This document shows, piece by piece, positions 1 through 6,593 of a stretch of 9,152 nt of DNA. Origin of the DNA: Planctomycetota bacterium (GTDB taxonomy: Bacteria; Planctomycetota; Planctomycetia; Pirellulales; Pirellulaceae); the NCBI GenBank assembly GCA_023430365.1, contig JAEZAS010000073.1:1-9152 (forward strand), in the 5' to 3' direction. Position 1 is the first letter of the stretch. Every line of letters begins with the position of its first letter. The notes beneath the pieces were generated by a model, which was not told the origin of the DNA, did not search any database, and saw only the letters and a program-made list of their open reading frames with translations. A program made the position numbers and the translations under genes.

Positions 1-695
1 GGATCGAGATTGCCTCGCAAACGATCGAGCGCCGGGGCTGGCGTGGCGAGGTCGGACTCCTTGGCATTCGGCTCGCGATGGCAGACCGAGCAGCGCAAGG
101 CGTGAGCAATTGCCTCGCCGCGTTGAAACGACATGGCCGGCGATTGCTCGCGATCGTGCTGAAAGAACCGCGGCGAGATCGGCTCGCGGACGAAGCCCGG
201 TCCGGTCCAAAACAGGCTCAGCCGCGCATCGTGGCCGCCGCTCTCATACGAAAGCTCGATCGGCTGATCCTCGGCAGGCAACTCAATCGGCTGACTCTCG
301 GCCCAAGCGACGCCTGGCTCGGTCTTCTTCACGACGACCTTGCCGCCGATCGTGAGCTCGGCTTTGCCGCTGCCATGCAGAAAGAAGTGATACGCCCCGC
401 TCGACTGCAGGATCAGTTGCCCCTGCCACTTCCCCCGAAACGGCCCAGCCGGCAAGCGGGCATCGGGCGAACGACCGCCCCACGCGAACGACACACCGTC
501 GTCGATCCGCTGAATCCGCGTCGAGGGGCCGCTCTCGTACGTGGCGATCAGCCCGGGCCGAAACGGCTGATCCTCGTCCTCGTCCTCATCCTGGGCAAAG
601 CCCACGTGCGCCAGCAGCGTCAGCAGGCTGAGCGTGGCCAGAAGCGTGAGGCGGGTGAGCCAGAACGACGGGCGGAGCAGGAAGCGTGCAGTCAT
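1..695 (-). CDS. Secreted PA14-domain protein with c-type cytochrome motif (3' end outside window)
   Basis: The minus-strand frame is open from an ATG at 693-695 to the window edge, giving 231 complete residues and an unfinished C-terminus. Residues 1-34 form a signal peptide (Arg-containing start, Leu-rich core, GFA before a likely cut), followed by a short acidic run, DEDEDED. Residues about 46-180 read as a PA14-like beta-sandwich: it opens with a GLIATY segment, has GAYHFFLHGSGKAEL and IGGK in the middle, and ends with RLSLFWTGP and FF. PA14 domains usually bind carbohydrate. A haem-attachment motif CSVCH follows (C202, C205, H206), so the next domain is probably a periplasmic cytochrome c. 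PA14-cytochrome combinations are frequent in large planctomycete proteins, where substrate binding and electron transfer are assumed to be coupled; that role is inferred here. The 78-bp palindromic element lies 55 nt upstream. The ATG was chosen because it gives a complete signal peptide. Confidence 0.82.
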   Translation of the reverse strand, partial: MTARFLLRPSFWLTRLTLLATLSLLTLLAHVGFAQDEDEDEDQPFRPGLIATYESGPSTRIQRIDDGVSFAWGGRSPDARLPAGPFRGKWQGQLILQSSGAYHFFLHGSGKAELTIGGKVVVKKTEPGVAWAESQPIELPAEDQPIELSYESGGHDARLSLFWTGPGFVREPISPRFFQHDREQSPAMSFQRGEAIAHALRCSVCHREPNAKESDLATPAPALDRLRGNLD

Positions 696-750
696 GCCGC
701 CAGTCTATTTGCTTCGCGGCCGAATCGCCACAACGGTGGCCGCCCAACCC

Positions 751-828
751 CGTAGCTGGATTCCCCAGAATTCAGACAAACCGGTTCTCCACTCGCGGGG
801 CGTCTGAATTCTGGCGAATTCAGCTACG
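751..828. repeat. REP-doublet-like palindromic element, family 1, copy 1
   Basis: This is a 78-bp inverted repeat with 27-nt arms matching at 25 of 27 positions and a 24-nt centre. GTAG lies at 752-755 and CTAC at 824-827. Each arm is itself a small hairpin: 756-763 with 768-775 (one G.T pair) and a perfect 8-bp stem 804-811 with 816-823, both based on CTGAATTC/GAATTCAG. A second copy at 4779-4856 has the same length and 66 of 78 identical positions. It lies between the 113-residue gene and the PA14/cytochrome gene. GTAG at the foot of an imperfect palindrome, with two units inverted, is the known layout of REP doublets moved by RAYT transposases. Assignment to that class is inference, because no RAYT gene is in the window. 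No target-site duplication is evident. Confidence 0.88.
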
Positions 829-842
829 TGGGTGTACGGGTT

Positions 843-1184
843 CTAGAGCGTACGAAAAGGAAAGTCGGCCACCGCTTGCTGAAAAAGACGATCCCACTCT
901 TCCCATTGGTGCTTACGCAAAGTGCCTGCCACCTGGAGGCCTGGTGGTTCCATGCTTCCCCAGAGATAACCGTTCTCAGCATCGTCCGTATCGGAAAACC
1001 AACGGGCGAAGTGCGCGCCAACTACCGTTCTGTGCTCCGGGAGTCGCTCGAAGATGGCCTGGAGCCGCTGGTAATCTTCGTCGGAGAAAGCGTCCTCGTC
1101 GAAGCAATAAATGCGTTCGATGTCGAGCCACTCGGGCGAGTCGGGGTCAGATTCCATCAAATTGTCATAGTAGACAACCGTCAT
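843..1184 (-). CDS. Small acidic hypothetical protein, 113 aa
   Basis: I do not recognise a family. The protein is 113 residues, soluble, clearly acidic (ESDPDSPEWLD near the N-terminus, DEDAFSDEDY at about 29-38, DTDDAE near 65) and rich in Trp and other aromatics. It has no signal peptide or membrane segment. The ATG at 1182-1184 lies 2 nt after the TAA of the preceding 95-residue membrane protein gene, so the two are probably translationally coupled at the end of the ABC-transporter operon. The upstream GGCGAG is at best a weak ribosome-binding site. The stop TAG is followed after 14 nt by the palindromic element at 751-828. Overlapping plus-strand frames are less convincing because they read through that repeat or lack operon context. 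A role linked to the transporter is possible from position only. Confidence 0.7.
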   Translation of the reverse strand: MTVVYYDNLMESDPDSPEWLDIERIYCFDEDAFSDEDYQRLQAIFERLPEHRTVVGAHFARWFSDTDDAENGYLWGSMEPPGLQVAGTLRKHQWEEWDRLFQQAVADFPFRTL

Positions 1185-1186
1185 GG

Positions 1187-1474
1187 TTACTCGCCCGTTT
1201 TGGTATTCGACCTTGCCGGCAGCGGCCGGAAGTAATCGACGATCACATCAATCGCCCACCACTGCACCACGAGCAGCAGCACCGGGCCGAGAAACAAAAT
1301 TGTCTGAGCGACGCGCGGATGGCGCCAGAAGTCGGCCAGGCGATTGGTCCAGGCGTGGTACAGGCTGGCCACGGCGATGCCGTTGAGCGCTAGCAGCAAG
1401 CAGGCGAGCACGAGCGAGCCGAGCAGGTGGCCGCAACCCAGGCGAAGCAATAGCGTGGGGCGGCGGTCGATCAT
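1187..1474 (-). CDS. Small two-helix membrane protein, 95 aa
   Basis: This is a 95-residue integral membrane protein of unknown family. Two hydrophobic segments are visible, about residues 14-40 (HLLGSLVLACLLLALNGIAV) and 57-82 (QTILFLGPVLLLVVQWWAI). They are joined by a short loop with several basic residues (TNRLADFWRHPR), which by the positive-inside rule would face the cytoplasm. The ATG at 1472-1474 follows the permease stop by 12 nt, and its own stop precedes the 113-residue gene by 2 nt, so it sits inside the operon. No strong ribosome-binding site is seen, consistent with coupling to upstream translation. It could be an accessory subunit of the ABC exporter or an unrelated passenger; the sequence does not decide. 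Confidence 0.75.
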   Translation of the reverse strand: MIDRRPTLLLRLGCGHLLGSLVLACLLLALNGIAVASLYHAWTNRLADFWRHPRVAQTILFLGPVLLLVVQWWAIDVIVDYFRPLPARSNTKTGE

Positions 1475-1486
1475 GGCGATTCGTGG

Positions 1487-3811
1487 CTACGAGGATTCGC
1501 CCACCGGCATCGGTCCGCCCGTCGGGGCGAGCGGTTGCTGGCGGTCGAGGGCTTGCTGCAATCGTTCTTCGTCCGATGCATGATACGGCAAGCTCTTGAA
1601 CCAGAGCAGTACACCGACGGCCAGCAAAGCGAAAACGATCGTCGCCGGCGTCGTATAGGTGAGCGAGCCCGGCTCCGTCTCCCGCCAGAGCTGCCCAGCC
1701 ACCGGAATCTGCTCCAGCACATCGGCCGACAGCCGGCTGGTCGCCACTGAGAGCCCGTTGTGGGTCAGGTGATAAACGGCGGCCGGCAGCAGGCTTCCCG
1801 TCTTCACAGCGATGTAGCCGATCACGATGCCCACCACGCAGGCCGCCAGCGATTGCTGCAGCAGGCTATGCGTCAGGCCAAAGAACACGCTGCAGAGCAC
1901 AATCGCGCCCCACTTGTGCCCCATCTTCCGCAGGCCGGAGAGGATGAAGCCGCGGAACGCCAGCTCCTCGCAAATCGCCGGCGACAGGGCCGCAATCGCC
2001 AGCAATTGCCAGAGCGGCGCGGCGTTGAACTGTTCGGTGATCTGTTTGATCGCGATTTCGACCGATTGATTGACCGGGTAGATCTGGTGGATCAACTCGC
2101 CGACCCACACGGTCGCCGGATGCAGCAGCAGGGCCAGCAAACCGGCGGCGGGCACCGTCAGCCAGAACGACGGCCGGCGGAGCAGCAGCGTTTGCAGCGG
2201 TTTGCGCGTGAGCATGATCGCCATCAAGCACGCGGGAGTCGCGATGAGCGCAATCTGGACGATCAGCGTACTGATCGCGAACTGCGACCACGAATTGGGC
2301 TGCGCCATCGAGAAGCTGGCAAAGAACCGGATCACGAGCAGCAGCACGCCGCAGAGCAGCGCCTCGCCGACGGTCGGCGTGTCGCCGCGGTCGCGAATCA
2401 AGTGCTGCACCCATAGCTTCAGGCCAAACCGCTCGCTTTCGCGGAACAGGACCGACTCGTCGTTGAACTGATCGATCGCCCAGCGGATGGCCAGCAGGCA
2501 GCAGACGCTCGTCACGCCGATCACCAGCGGAGCGTAGCGCAGGGCTTCCCAGTACTGCCCTTCGATCAGCGAGCGGAGCAGCAGCATCACGCCCGTGATC
2601 GGAATCAGGCTGAACCCGATGTTCAGCTCCACCGACGGCAGCATCGGCAGCATCATCAGCGGCAGCGAACCGAGCAGCAGCGGCATCAGGTAGTACTGCC
2701 CCTCCTTCGACGAGCGGGCAAACGTCGCAATCGCCAGCGACAGCGCGCTGAACAGCGCCGCCACCGGCACCAGCGCTAGCACCAGCCAGCCGACCGATTC
2801 GATCGGCGGCGGACCAAGCGCCTGCGGCCCCATCTTGGCAAACGCATTCGCGACAAACCGCCCCGTGAAACCCAGGCTGGCCAGGTTGAGCAGCGCCGTA
2901 GCGATGCTGAACGCCATCACCGTGAACAGCTTGCCCCACACGATCTCGCTCCGCTGGGCCGCCGAGCTGAGTAGCGTTTCGAGCGTGCCACGCTCCTTTT
3001 CGCCGGCACAGAGATCGATCGCCGGATAAAACGCTCCCGTCAGGGCCCACACGAGCACGACGAGCGGCAGCAGCTTCGACCAGACCATCACCCGCCGGAC
3101 GTTCGGTTCGGCAACGTCGTGCGAAACCACTTCAAACGGCCGAATGGCCATCGGCGAGACTTTCGACTGCCGCAGGTTCTCGCCGACGATCGATTCTCGC
3201 CAGTTGCGCAGAATCGGCGCCACGCGATCGTGTGCCAATTGCGAGCGCTCGATCGCCGTGTTGCTGAAGATCCGGGGGCCAGGGACCTGATCCTCGGTGA
3301 ACGAGCTTTCGCCGGCGCTGGCGTCGTCGCTTGCGGCCTGGGCTTGCTCCTCGAGCAGCGTCTGGCGGAACTCGGCCAACCGCTGGGCAAAGTCGGGCGG
3401 GAAGTAAACCACCAGGTCGTACTTGCCGTCGCGAATGTCGCGCACCGCCGCGGCTTCGATCTGTTCCGGGCTTTGGGGCGAACTCGTCTTGTCTGAGCTC
3501 GTCGTTGAGTCGGCCAGTTCGTCGTCGGCCAGCTCGTCGATTTGCAGGGTCAGCAGCTCTTGCGGTCCGCTATAGAGCGTCGCGGCAAAGTGGTCCTTCA
3601 CCACCAGCGGCGGTTCCTGCGGCAGCGCCTCGGCGCCGACGACCCGAATCCGCGATTCGTTCTTGAGAAACTGCTGGATCTGCAGCATCGACATGCCGAG
3701 CAGTGGATACAGCAGGATCGGCAGCACGGCGATGGTGAACAACGTCCGGCGATCGCGCAATTGGTCGCGCAGCTCGCGGAGAAAGATCAGTTTGACGTTG
3801 TTCCAATTCAT
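1487..3811 (-). CDS. ABC-2 type permease (NatB-like) fused to CPBP intramembrane metalloprotease
   Basis: This 774-residue membrane protein has two parts. Residues 1 to about 450 form an ABC-2/NatB-type permease. A cytoplasmic start (LIFLRELRDQLRDRRTL) precedes the first helix at about 24-44, a large extracytoplasmic region spans about 45-240, and a cluster of helices contains EKERGT (271-276) and GK (293-294), typical of this permease family. Residues about 480-740 form a CPBP (CAAX protease/bacteriocin-processing) domain with its expected motifs: EELAFRG (615-621, E615/E616/R620), FFGLTH (643-648, H648) and HLTHN (681-685). These place the metal-binding and catalytic residues, so the protease looks active. 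The ABC ATPase ends 22 nt upstream and is the obvious partner. Together they should form an inner-membrane exporter. NatAB homologues export sodium, but the substrate here is unknown. The 774-residue length is roughly twice a plain NatB and is explained by the fusion. Confidence 0.93.
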   Translation of the reverse strand: MNWNNVKLIFLRELRDQLRDRRTLFTIAVLPILLYPLLGMSMLQIQQFLKNESRIRVVGAEALPQEPPLVVKDHFAATLYSGPQELLTLQIDELADDELADSTTSSDKTSSPQSPEQIEAAAVRDIRDGKYDLVVYFPPDFAQRLAEFRQTLLEEQAQAASDDASAGESSFTEDQVPGPRIFSNTAIERSQLAHDRVAPILRNWRESIVGENLRQSKVSPMAIRPFEVVSHDVAEPNVRRVMVWSKLLPLVVLVWALTGAFYPAIDLCAGEKERGTLETLLSSAAQRSEIVWGKLFTVMAFSIATALLNLASLGFTGRFVANAFAKMGPQALGPPPIESVGWLVLALVPVAALFSALSLAIATFARSSKEGQYYLMPLLLGSLPLMMLPMLPSVELNIGFSLIPITGVMLLLRSLIEGQYWEALRYAPLVIGVTSVCCLLAIRWAIDQFNDESVLFRESERFGLKLWVQHLIRDRGDTPTVGEALLCGVLLLVIRFFASFSMAQPNSWSQFAISTLIVQIALIATPACLMAIMLTRKPLQTLLLRRPSFWLTVPAAGLLALLLHPATVWVGELIHQIYPVNQSVEIAIKQITEQFNAAPLWQLLAIAALSPAICEELAFRGFILSGLRKMGHKWGAIVLCSVFFGLTHSLLQQSLAACVVGIVIGYIAVKTGSLLPAAVYHLTHNGLSVATSRLSADVLEQIPVAGQLWRETEPGSLTYTTPATIVFALLAVGVLLWFKSLPYHASDEERLQQALDRQQPLAPTGGPMPVGESS

Positions 3812-3833
3812 AGACGCGCCGGTTCTGTGATTC

Positions 3834-4628
3834 CTAGTTCGCCTCGGTCGCCGCTTTGCGGTGCGGGCCTTCGGCCAGTTCTTGCAGCGAGGCGTCGTTT
3901 TGCGAGATCAGGCGGAAGAACAGCTCCTCGAGATCGTTTTCCGCATACCGCTCGCTCAGCTCGGGCAACGACCCTTCGGCCAGGATCGATCCCCGGTACA
4001 TGATCGCGATGCGATCGCAGAGCCGTTCGGCCTCGCGCATGATATGCGTCGAGAAAATGACGCACTTGCCTTGATCGCGCAGTTGGGCCACCGTTTTGAG
4101 CAGCGCCCGGGCGACGAGCACGTCGAGCCCCGCGGTCGCCTCGTCGAAGATCAGCACCGGCGGATCGTGCACCAAGGCCCGGGCGATTGAGACCTTCTGC
4201 TTCATGCCGGTCGACATCTTCGCGCCGAGCGTGTCGCGAATCTCGTTCATCTGCAACCGCTCGAAGATCCGCTCCATCCGCTCGCGCAGCTCGTCCTGCT
4301 CGATGCCGTACAGGCGTCCGAAGTACTCGACCAGTTCCCAGGCGGTCATCCGGTCGTAAACGGCCGTATTGCACGACACAAAGCCAATCTGCCGCCGCAC
4401 GAGCGCCGGTTGGGTGAGCACGTCGAAGCCGTTGACCGTCGCCGAACCGCTGGTCGGGCGGAGAACCGTACTGAGAATCCGCAGGGCGCTTGTCTTGCCG
4501 GCGCCGTTGGGGCCAAGCAGGCCGTAAATCTGCCCCGGCAGGGCGTCGAACGAAATGCCCGCGAGCGCCACGAACTGGCCGCGGCGAAGGTCGGCGTAGG
4601 ACTTCGTCAGCGAGCGAACATGAATCAT
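3834..4628 (-). CDS. ABC transporter ATP-binding protein, NatA-like
   Basis: This 264-residue cytoplasmic ATPase is expected to power the permease encoded next. The motifs are complete: Walker A GPNGAGKT (39-46), signature STGMKQK (139-145), Walker B VLIFDEAT (158-165, catalytic E163), D-loop AGLD (166-169) and H-loop H195 in STHIM. The STGMKQK signature in place of LSGGQ is characteristic of the NatA subgroup. At the Q-loop, where most ABC ATPases have Gln, the run IGFVSCNTAVYDR has Cys86-Asn87; I believe related NatA proteins also vary here. The short C-terminal extension after about 235 is polar and ends without a recognised domain. The gene is first in the operon, with a likely promoter at 4718-4746 and an AGGA ribosome-binding site 6 nt before the ATG. 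The start is supported by the usual MIHVRSLTKSY opening of the family. Confidence 0.95.
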   Translation of the reverse strand: MIHVRSLTKSYADLRRGQFVALAGISFDALPGQIYGLLGPNGAGKTSALRILSTVLRPTSGSATVNGFDVLTQPALVRRQIGFVSCNTAVYDRMTAWELVEYFGRLYGIEQDELRERMERIFERLQMNEIRDTLGAKMSTGMKQKVSIARALVHDPPVLIFDEATAGLDVLVARALLKTVAQLRDQGKCVIFSTHIMREAERLCDRIAIMYRGSILAEGSLPELSERYAENDLEELFFRLISQNDASLQELAEGPHRKAATEAN

Positions 4629-4634
4629 CGTGCG

Positions 4635-4638
4635 TCCT
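4635..4638 (-). promoter_or_regulatory. Ribosome-binding site of the ABC ATPase gene
   Basis: The minus strand reads AGGA, then 6 nt, then the ATG at 4626-4628. This is one of the few clear Shine-Dalgarno-like sites in the window and supports that start codon. Confidence 0.5.
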
Positions 4639-4717
4639 GACGCCGAACTTGCACGGGCGCTTGAGCTGGGAAACGGGAGAGGAGCGATCGCCGCCGGCTT
4701 CAGCCAGCTTTCATCCG

Positions 4718-4746
4718 CTTATACCACACCCTACCTTACGGCGCAA
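4718..4746 (-). promoter_or_regulatory. Putative sigma70-type promoter of the ABC exporter operon
   Basis: On the minus strand TTGCGC (4741-4746) is followed by exactly 17 nt and then TATAAG (4718-4723). The -10 box matches the TATAAT consensus at five of six positions; the -35 box matches only its TTG half. Transcription would begin near 4711, leaving a leader of about 80 nt before the ATG at 4628. This is a consensus match only, and planctomycete promoters are poorly described. Confidence 0.4.
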
Positions 4747-4778
4747 AGTGAAACCGGAACGCCCCGCATGCGCCTCGC

Positions 4779-4856
4779 CGTAGCTGAATTCGCCAGAATT
4801 CAGACCGTGGCGTTCTCCACTTGCAGGGCGTCTGAATTCTGGCCAGTTCAGCTACG
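4779..4856. repeat. REP-doublet-like palindromic element, family 1, copy 2
   Basis: This is the second 78-bp copy of the element at 751-828. GTAG is at 4780-4783 and CTAC at 4852-4855. The arms are 27 nt and match at 25 of 27 positions. The left inner hairpin (CTGAATTC 4784-4791, loop GCCA, GAATTCAG 4796-4803) is perfect; the right one (4832-4839 with 4844-4851) has two mismatches. Differences from copy 1 cluster in the centre (six adjacent positions) and at two sites in each arm. The element lies between the divergent ABC ATPase and AAA+ ATPase genes, just upstream of the proposed -35 box of the ABC operon. Confidence 0.88.
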
Positions 4857-4925
4857 GAGTGGCGCAGCCACCCCTCGGAGCAGAGCCTCTTCGCGCGGTC
4901 CCGCAAAATTGATCGGGCCGGCGAT

Positions 4926-4968
4926 GGCGGTTGTAGCGGTTGTCTCGTTCGTGCGAACCGCAACCGCC
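4926..4968 (+). other. Hairpin upstream of the AAA+ ATPase gene
   Basis: GGCGGTTG (4926-4933) pairs with CAACCGCC (4961-4968). Inside it, CGGTT (4937-4941) pairs with AACCG (4956-4960) after a 3-nt bulge, leaving a 14-nt loop. No T-run follows, so it is not a standard terminator. It ends 134 nt before the ATPase start and could be leader RNA structure or a decayed palindromic repeat. Confidence 0.35.
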
Positions 4969-5102
4969 AAACATTTTGCACCAAGCGGCGATGGCGGCTC
5001 AGGCTTGAGCTAGTTTTGTGTGTCGCCGCTTTGGTTTGGGGCAACCGTATGGCTGGAGCGACGGCATGACCGCGAGACAAACTGCTCTGAGAAAGCTGTC
5101 GC

Positions 5103-6458
5103 ATGTCCTCACTTGATCCGTCGTCGGCGACTCTGCCGCCCACCGCGCCGCACGACTTCGTAGCGTCTCCCCAGCCGCTGCGCAGGGCGGCCACCGACGA
5201 CAGCTTCTTCCCTGCTGAGCCGACCACCCTGGAAGGGACCGGACTGGCCGCGGGGGACGTCGAAGCGCTGATCCTCAAGCACTTGCTCACGCATGGACCT
5301 ACGACCGGCCGAAAGATCGCCGAGCAACTGAAGCTTCCGTTCGGCATCCTGCAGGACTCGCTGCGCCAGGCCAAGGCCCAGATGCTGGTCAACTATCGCG
5401 CCCAAGGCGCGATGGGCGACTTCGAATACGAACTGTCCGACGAAGGGGACAAACGCGCCCGCTGGCACGTCGAAACCTGCACCTACTGCGGCGCGGCGCC
5501 GGTGCCGCTGGCCGATTACATCACGGGCGTCGAACAGCAGTCGGCCCGCAAGGTCCGTCCCACGCTCCCCGACCTCTGCGCCGCGTTCAACGACCTGCTC
5601 CTCGCTCCCGCAATCATCAGCCAGATCGGCCAGGCGGTGTTCGCCGGCCGCGGGCTGTTCCTCTACGGTCAGCCGGGCAACGGTAAGACGAGCATGGCCG
5701 AGCGGCTGATTCGCTCGGTCGCGCACCATATCTGGATTCCTCGCACGATCACCGTCACGGGCGAGATCATCCGCCTGTTCGATCCGGCGAACCACGAAGA
5801 GGTGCCGCCGCCGCAGTCGAACTCGCTCATCGACGCCAAGCCGTACGACCGCCGCTGGGTCCGCATCCGCCGACCGTCGATCGTGGTCGGCGGCGAGTTG
5901 CGGATGGAGCAGCTCGAAATCACGAACAATCCGGCGACCGGCATCATCGAGTCTCCCGTGCAGCTCAAGAGCAACTGCGGAGCGCTCGTCGTCGACGACT
6001 TCGGCCGACAGCGCATGAGCGCCGCCGAGCTGCTCAATCGCTGGATCGTGCCGCTCGAAAAGGGTTACGACTACCTGACGCTTCCCTCAGGTCGGCAGAT
6101 TCAGGTTCCCTTCGATCAGATCCTCGTTTTCTCGACCAACCTGGAACCGACGAAGCTGGTCGACGAGGCGTTCCTCCGCCGTATTCCGTACAAGATCGAA
6201 GTCGTCGATCCCACGCCGAAGGAATTCCGCGAGCTCATCAAGCAATGGGCCAGCCGGCTGGGCCTCGAGTATCGCGAAGACGCGTTCGAGCACCTGCTCA
6301 CGCGGCACTACGTCGAAGCGAACCGGCCGCTGCGTTACTGCCACCCGCGCGACCTGATGCTGCAGGTGAAGACGTTCTGCGAGTTCCACGACCTGCCGAT
6401 GGTCCTCACCGGCAAGGCGTTCGACGTCGCCGTGAAGAACTACTTCGCAGGTCTGTAG
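5103..6458 (+). CDS. AAA+ family ATPase with N-terminal winged-helix-like region, 451 aa
   Basis: Residues 1-45 are a Pro/Ser-rich, probably disordered leader. Residues about 50-115 read like a winged-helix fold (DVEALILKHLLTHGPTTGRKIAEQLKL, then a second helix, then a FEYELSDEG wing). A CTYCG pair (C126, C129) follows. The AAA+ core has Walker A GQPGNGKT (189-196), Walker B ALVVDDF (294-300) with Asp-Asp in place of the commoner Asp-Glu, sensor 1 STN (344-346), a likely arginine finger in FLRRIPYK (R359/R360) and a sensor-2 region RYCHPRD (411-417). No nuclease, protease or membrane segment is present, so it is probably a cytoplasmic remodelling or regulatory ATPase with an unknown partner. 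It stands alone, divergent from the ABC operon. Its TAG stop lies in the GTAG foot of the repeat at 6455. No clear ribosome-binding site precedes the ATG, so the start is less certain than the frame. Confidence 0.92.
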   Translation: MSSLDPSSATLPPTAPHDFVASPQPLRRAATDDSFFPAEPTTLEGTGLAAGDVEALILKHLLTHGPTTGRKIAEQLKLPFGILQDSLRQAKAQMLVNYRAQGAMGDFEYELSDEGDKRARWHVETCTYCGAAPVPLADYITGVEQQSARKVRPTLPDLCAAFNDLLLAPAIISQIGQAVFAGRGLFLYGQPGNGKTSMAERLIRSVAHHIWIPRTITVTGEIIRLFDPANHEEVPPPQSNSLIDAKPYDRRWVRIRRPSIVVGGELRMEQLEITNNPATGIIESPVQLKSNCGALVVDDFGRQRMSAAELLNRWIVPLEKGYDYLTLPSGRQIQVPFDQILVFSTNLEPTKLVDEAFLRRIPYKIEVVDPTPKEFRELIKQWASRLGLEYREDAFEHLLTRHYVEANRPLRYCHPRDLMLQVKTFCEFHDLPMVLTGKAFDVAVKNYFAGL

Positions 6459-6593
6459 CCGGAGGGTAACCACCCTCCGGAGAAAAGCCGCGCGCCGTCC
6501 CACTTCGATTGAGATCGCAAAGCGGCTCTCAGAAGTCACTCGGGATCGCCAACTCCTCTCGCCCTTCTCCGGAAGCTGTTAGCTTCCAGCTAC
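6455..6593. repeat. REP-doublet-like element, family 2, copy 1, between convergent genes
   Basis: Two hairpin units point towards each other. Left unit, 6455-6484 plus: GTAG, stem CCGGAGGG (6459-6466), loop TAACCA, stem CCCTCCGG (6473-6480), tail AGAA. Right unit, 6565-6593 minus: GTAG, CT, stem GGAAGCT, loop AAC, stem AGCTTCC (stems 6581-6587 and 6571-6577), then GGAGAA. Both begin GTAGC and end CCGGAGAA. The 80-nt spacer contains a possible 6-bp stem (6486-6491 with 6522-6527). The element occupies the whole gap between the AAA+ ATPase and the FAD oxidoreductase and supplies TAG to both (6456-6458 plus, 6590-6592 minus). No T-run follows either hairpin, so they are not standard terminators, though they may protect mRNA ends. 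Confidence 0.82.

Larger units (their letters stand above)
4629..5102. other. 474-nt divergent intergenic region
   Basis: This gap separates the ABC ATPase start (minus) from the AAA+ ATPase start (plus). It contains the ABC ribosome-binding site and promoter, then the family-1 repeat at 4779-4856, then about 250 nt without a gene. In that last part GGCGATGGCGG occurs twice (4920-4930 and 4987-4997). A hairpin lies at 4926-4968, and a smaller one pairs GCTCA (4997-5001) with TGAGC (5006-5010), followed by TAGTTTT. I found no convincing promoter for the plus-strand ATPase. Open frames across this region are read-throughs of the repeat and look spurious. Confidence 0.6.

Noticed and set aside
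78..755. Plus-strand open frame of 225 codons
   Set aside because: It is antisense to the PA14/cytochrome gene, Arg/Pro-rich with no domain, while the minus strand encodes a signal peptide, PA14-like region and CxxCH motif.
686..1393. Long plus-strand open frame across 751-828
   Set aside because: It translates the palindromic repeat (a FSTRGASEFWRIQL-like stretch) and then runs antisense to the 113- and 95-residue genes. A similar peptide appears at 4630-5013 for the same reason, so both are repeat translations, not genes.
1472..1490. Possible REP-like foot (GTAGCC) at the permease stop codon
   Set aside because: On the minus strand GTAGC overlaps the TAG stop, as in the family-2 element, but no hairpin follows before the next ATG 12 nt later. 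Probably coincidence.
6459..6480. Intrinsic terminator after the AAA+ ATPase
   Set aside because: The 8-bp GC stem is strong, but it is followed by AGAAAAG, not a T-run, and it belongs to the repeat family. It may stop or stabilise transcripts, but it is not a standard rho-independent terminator.
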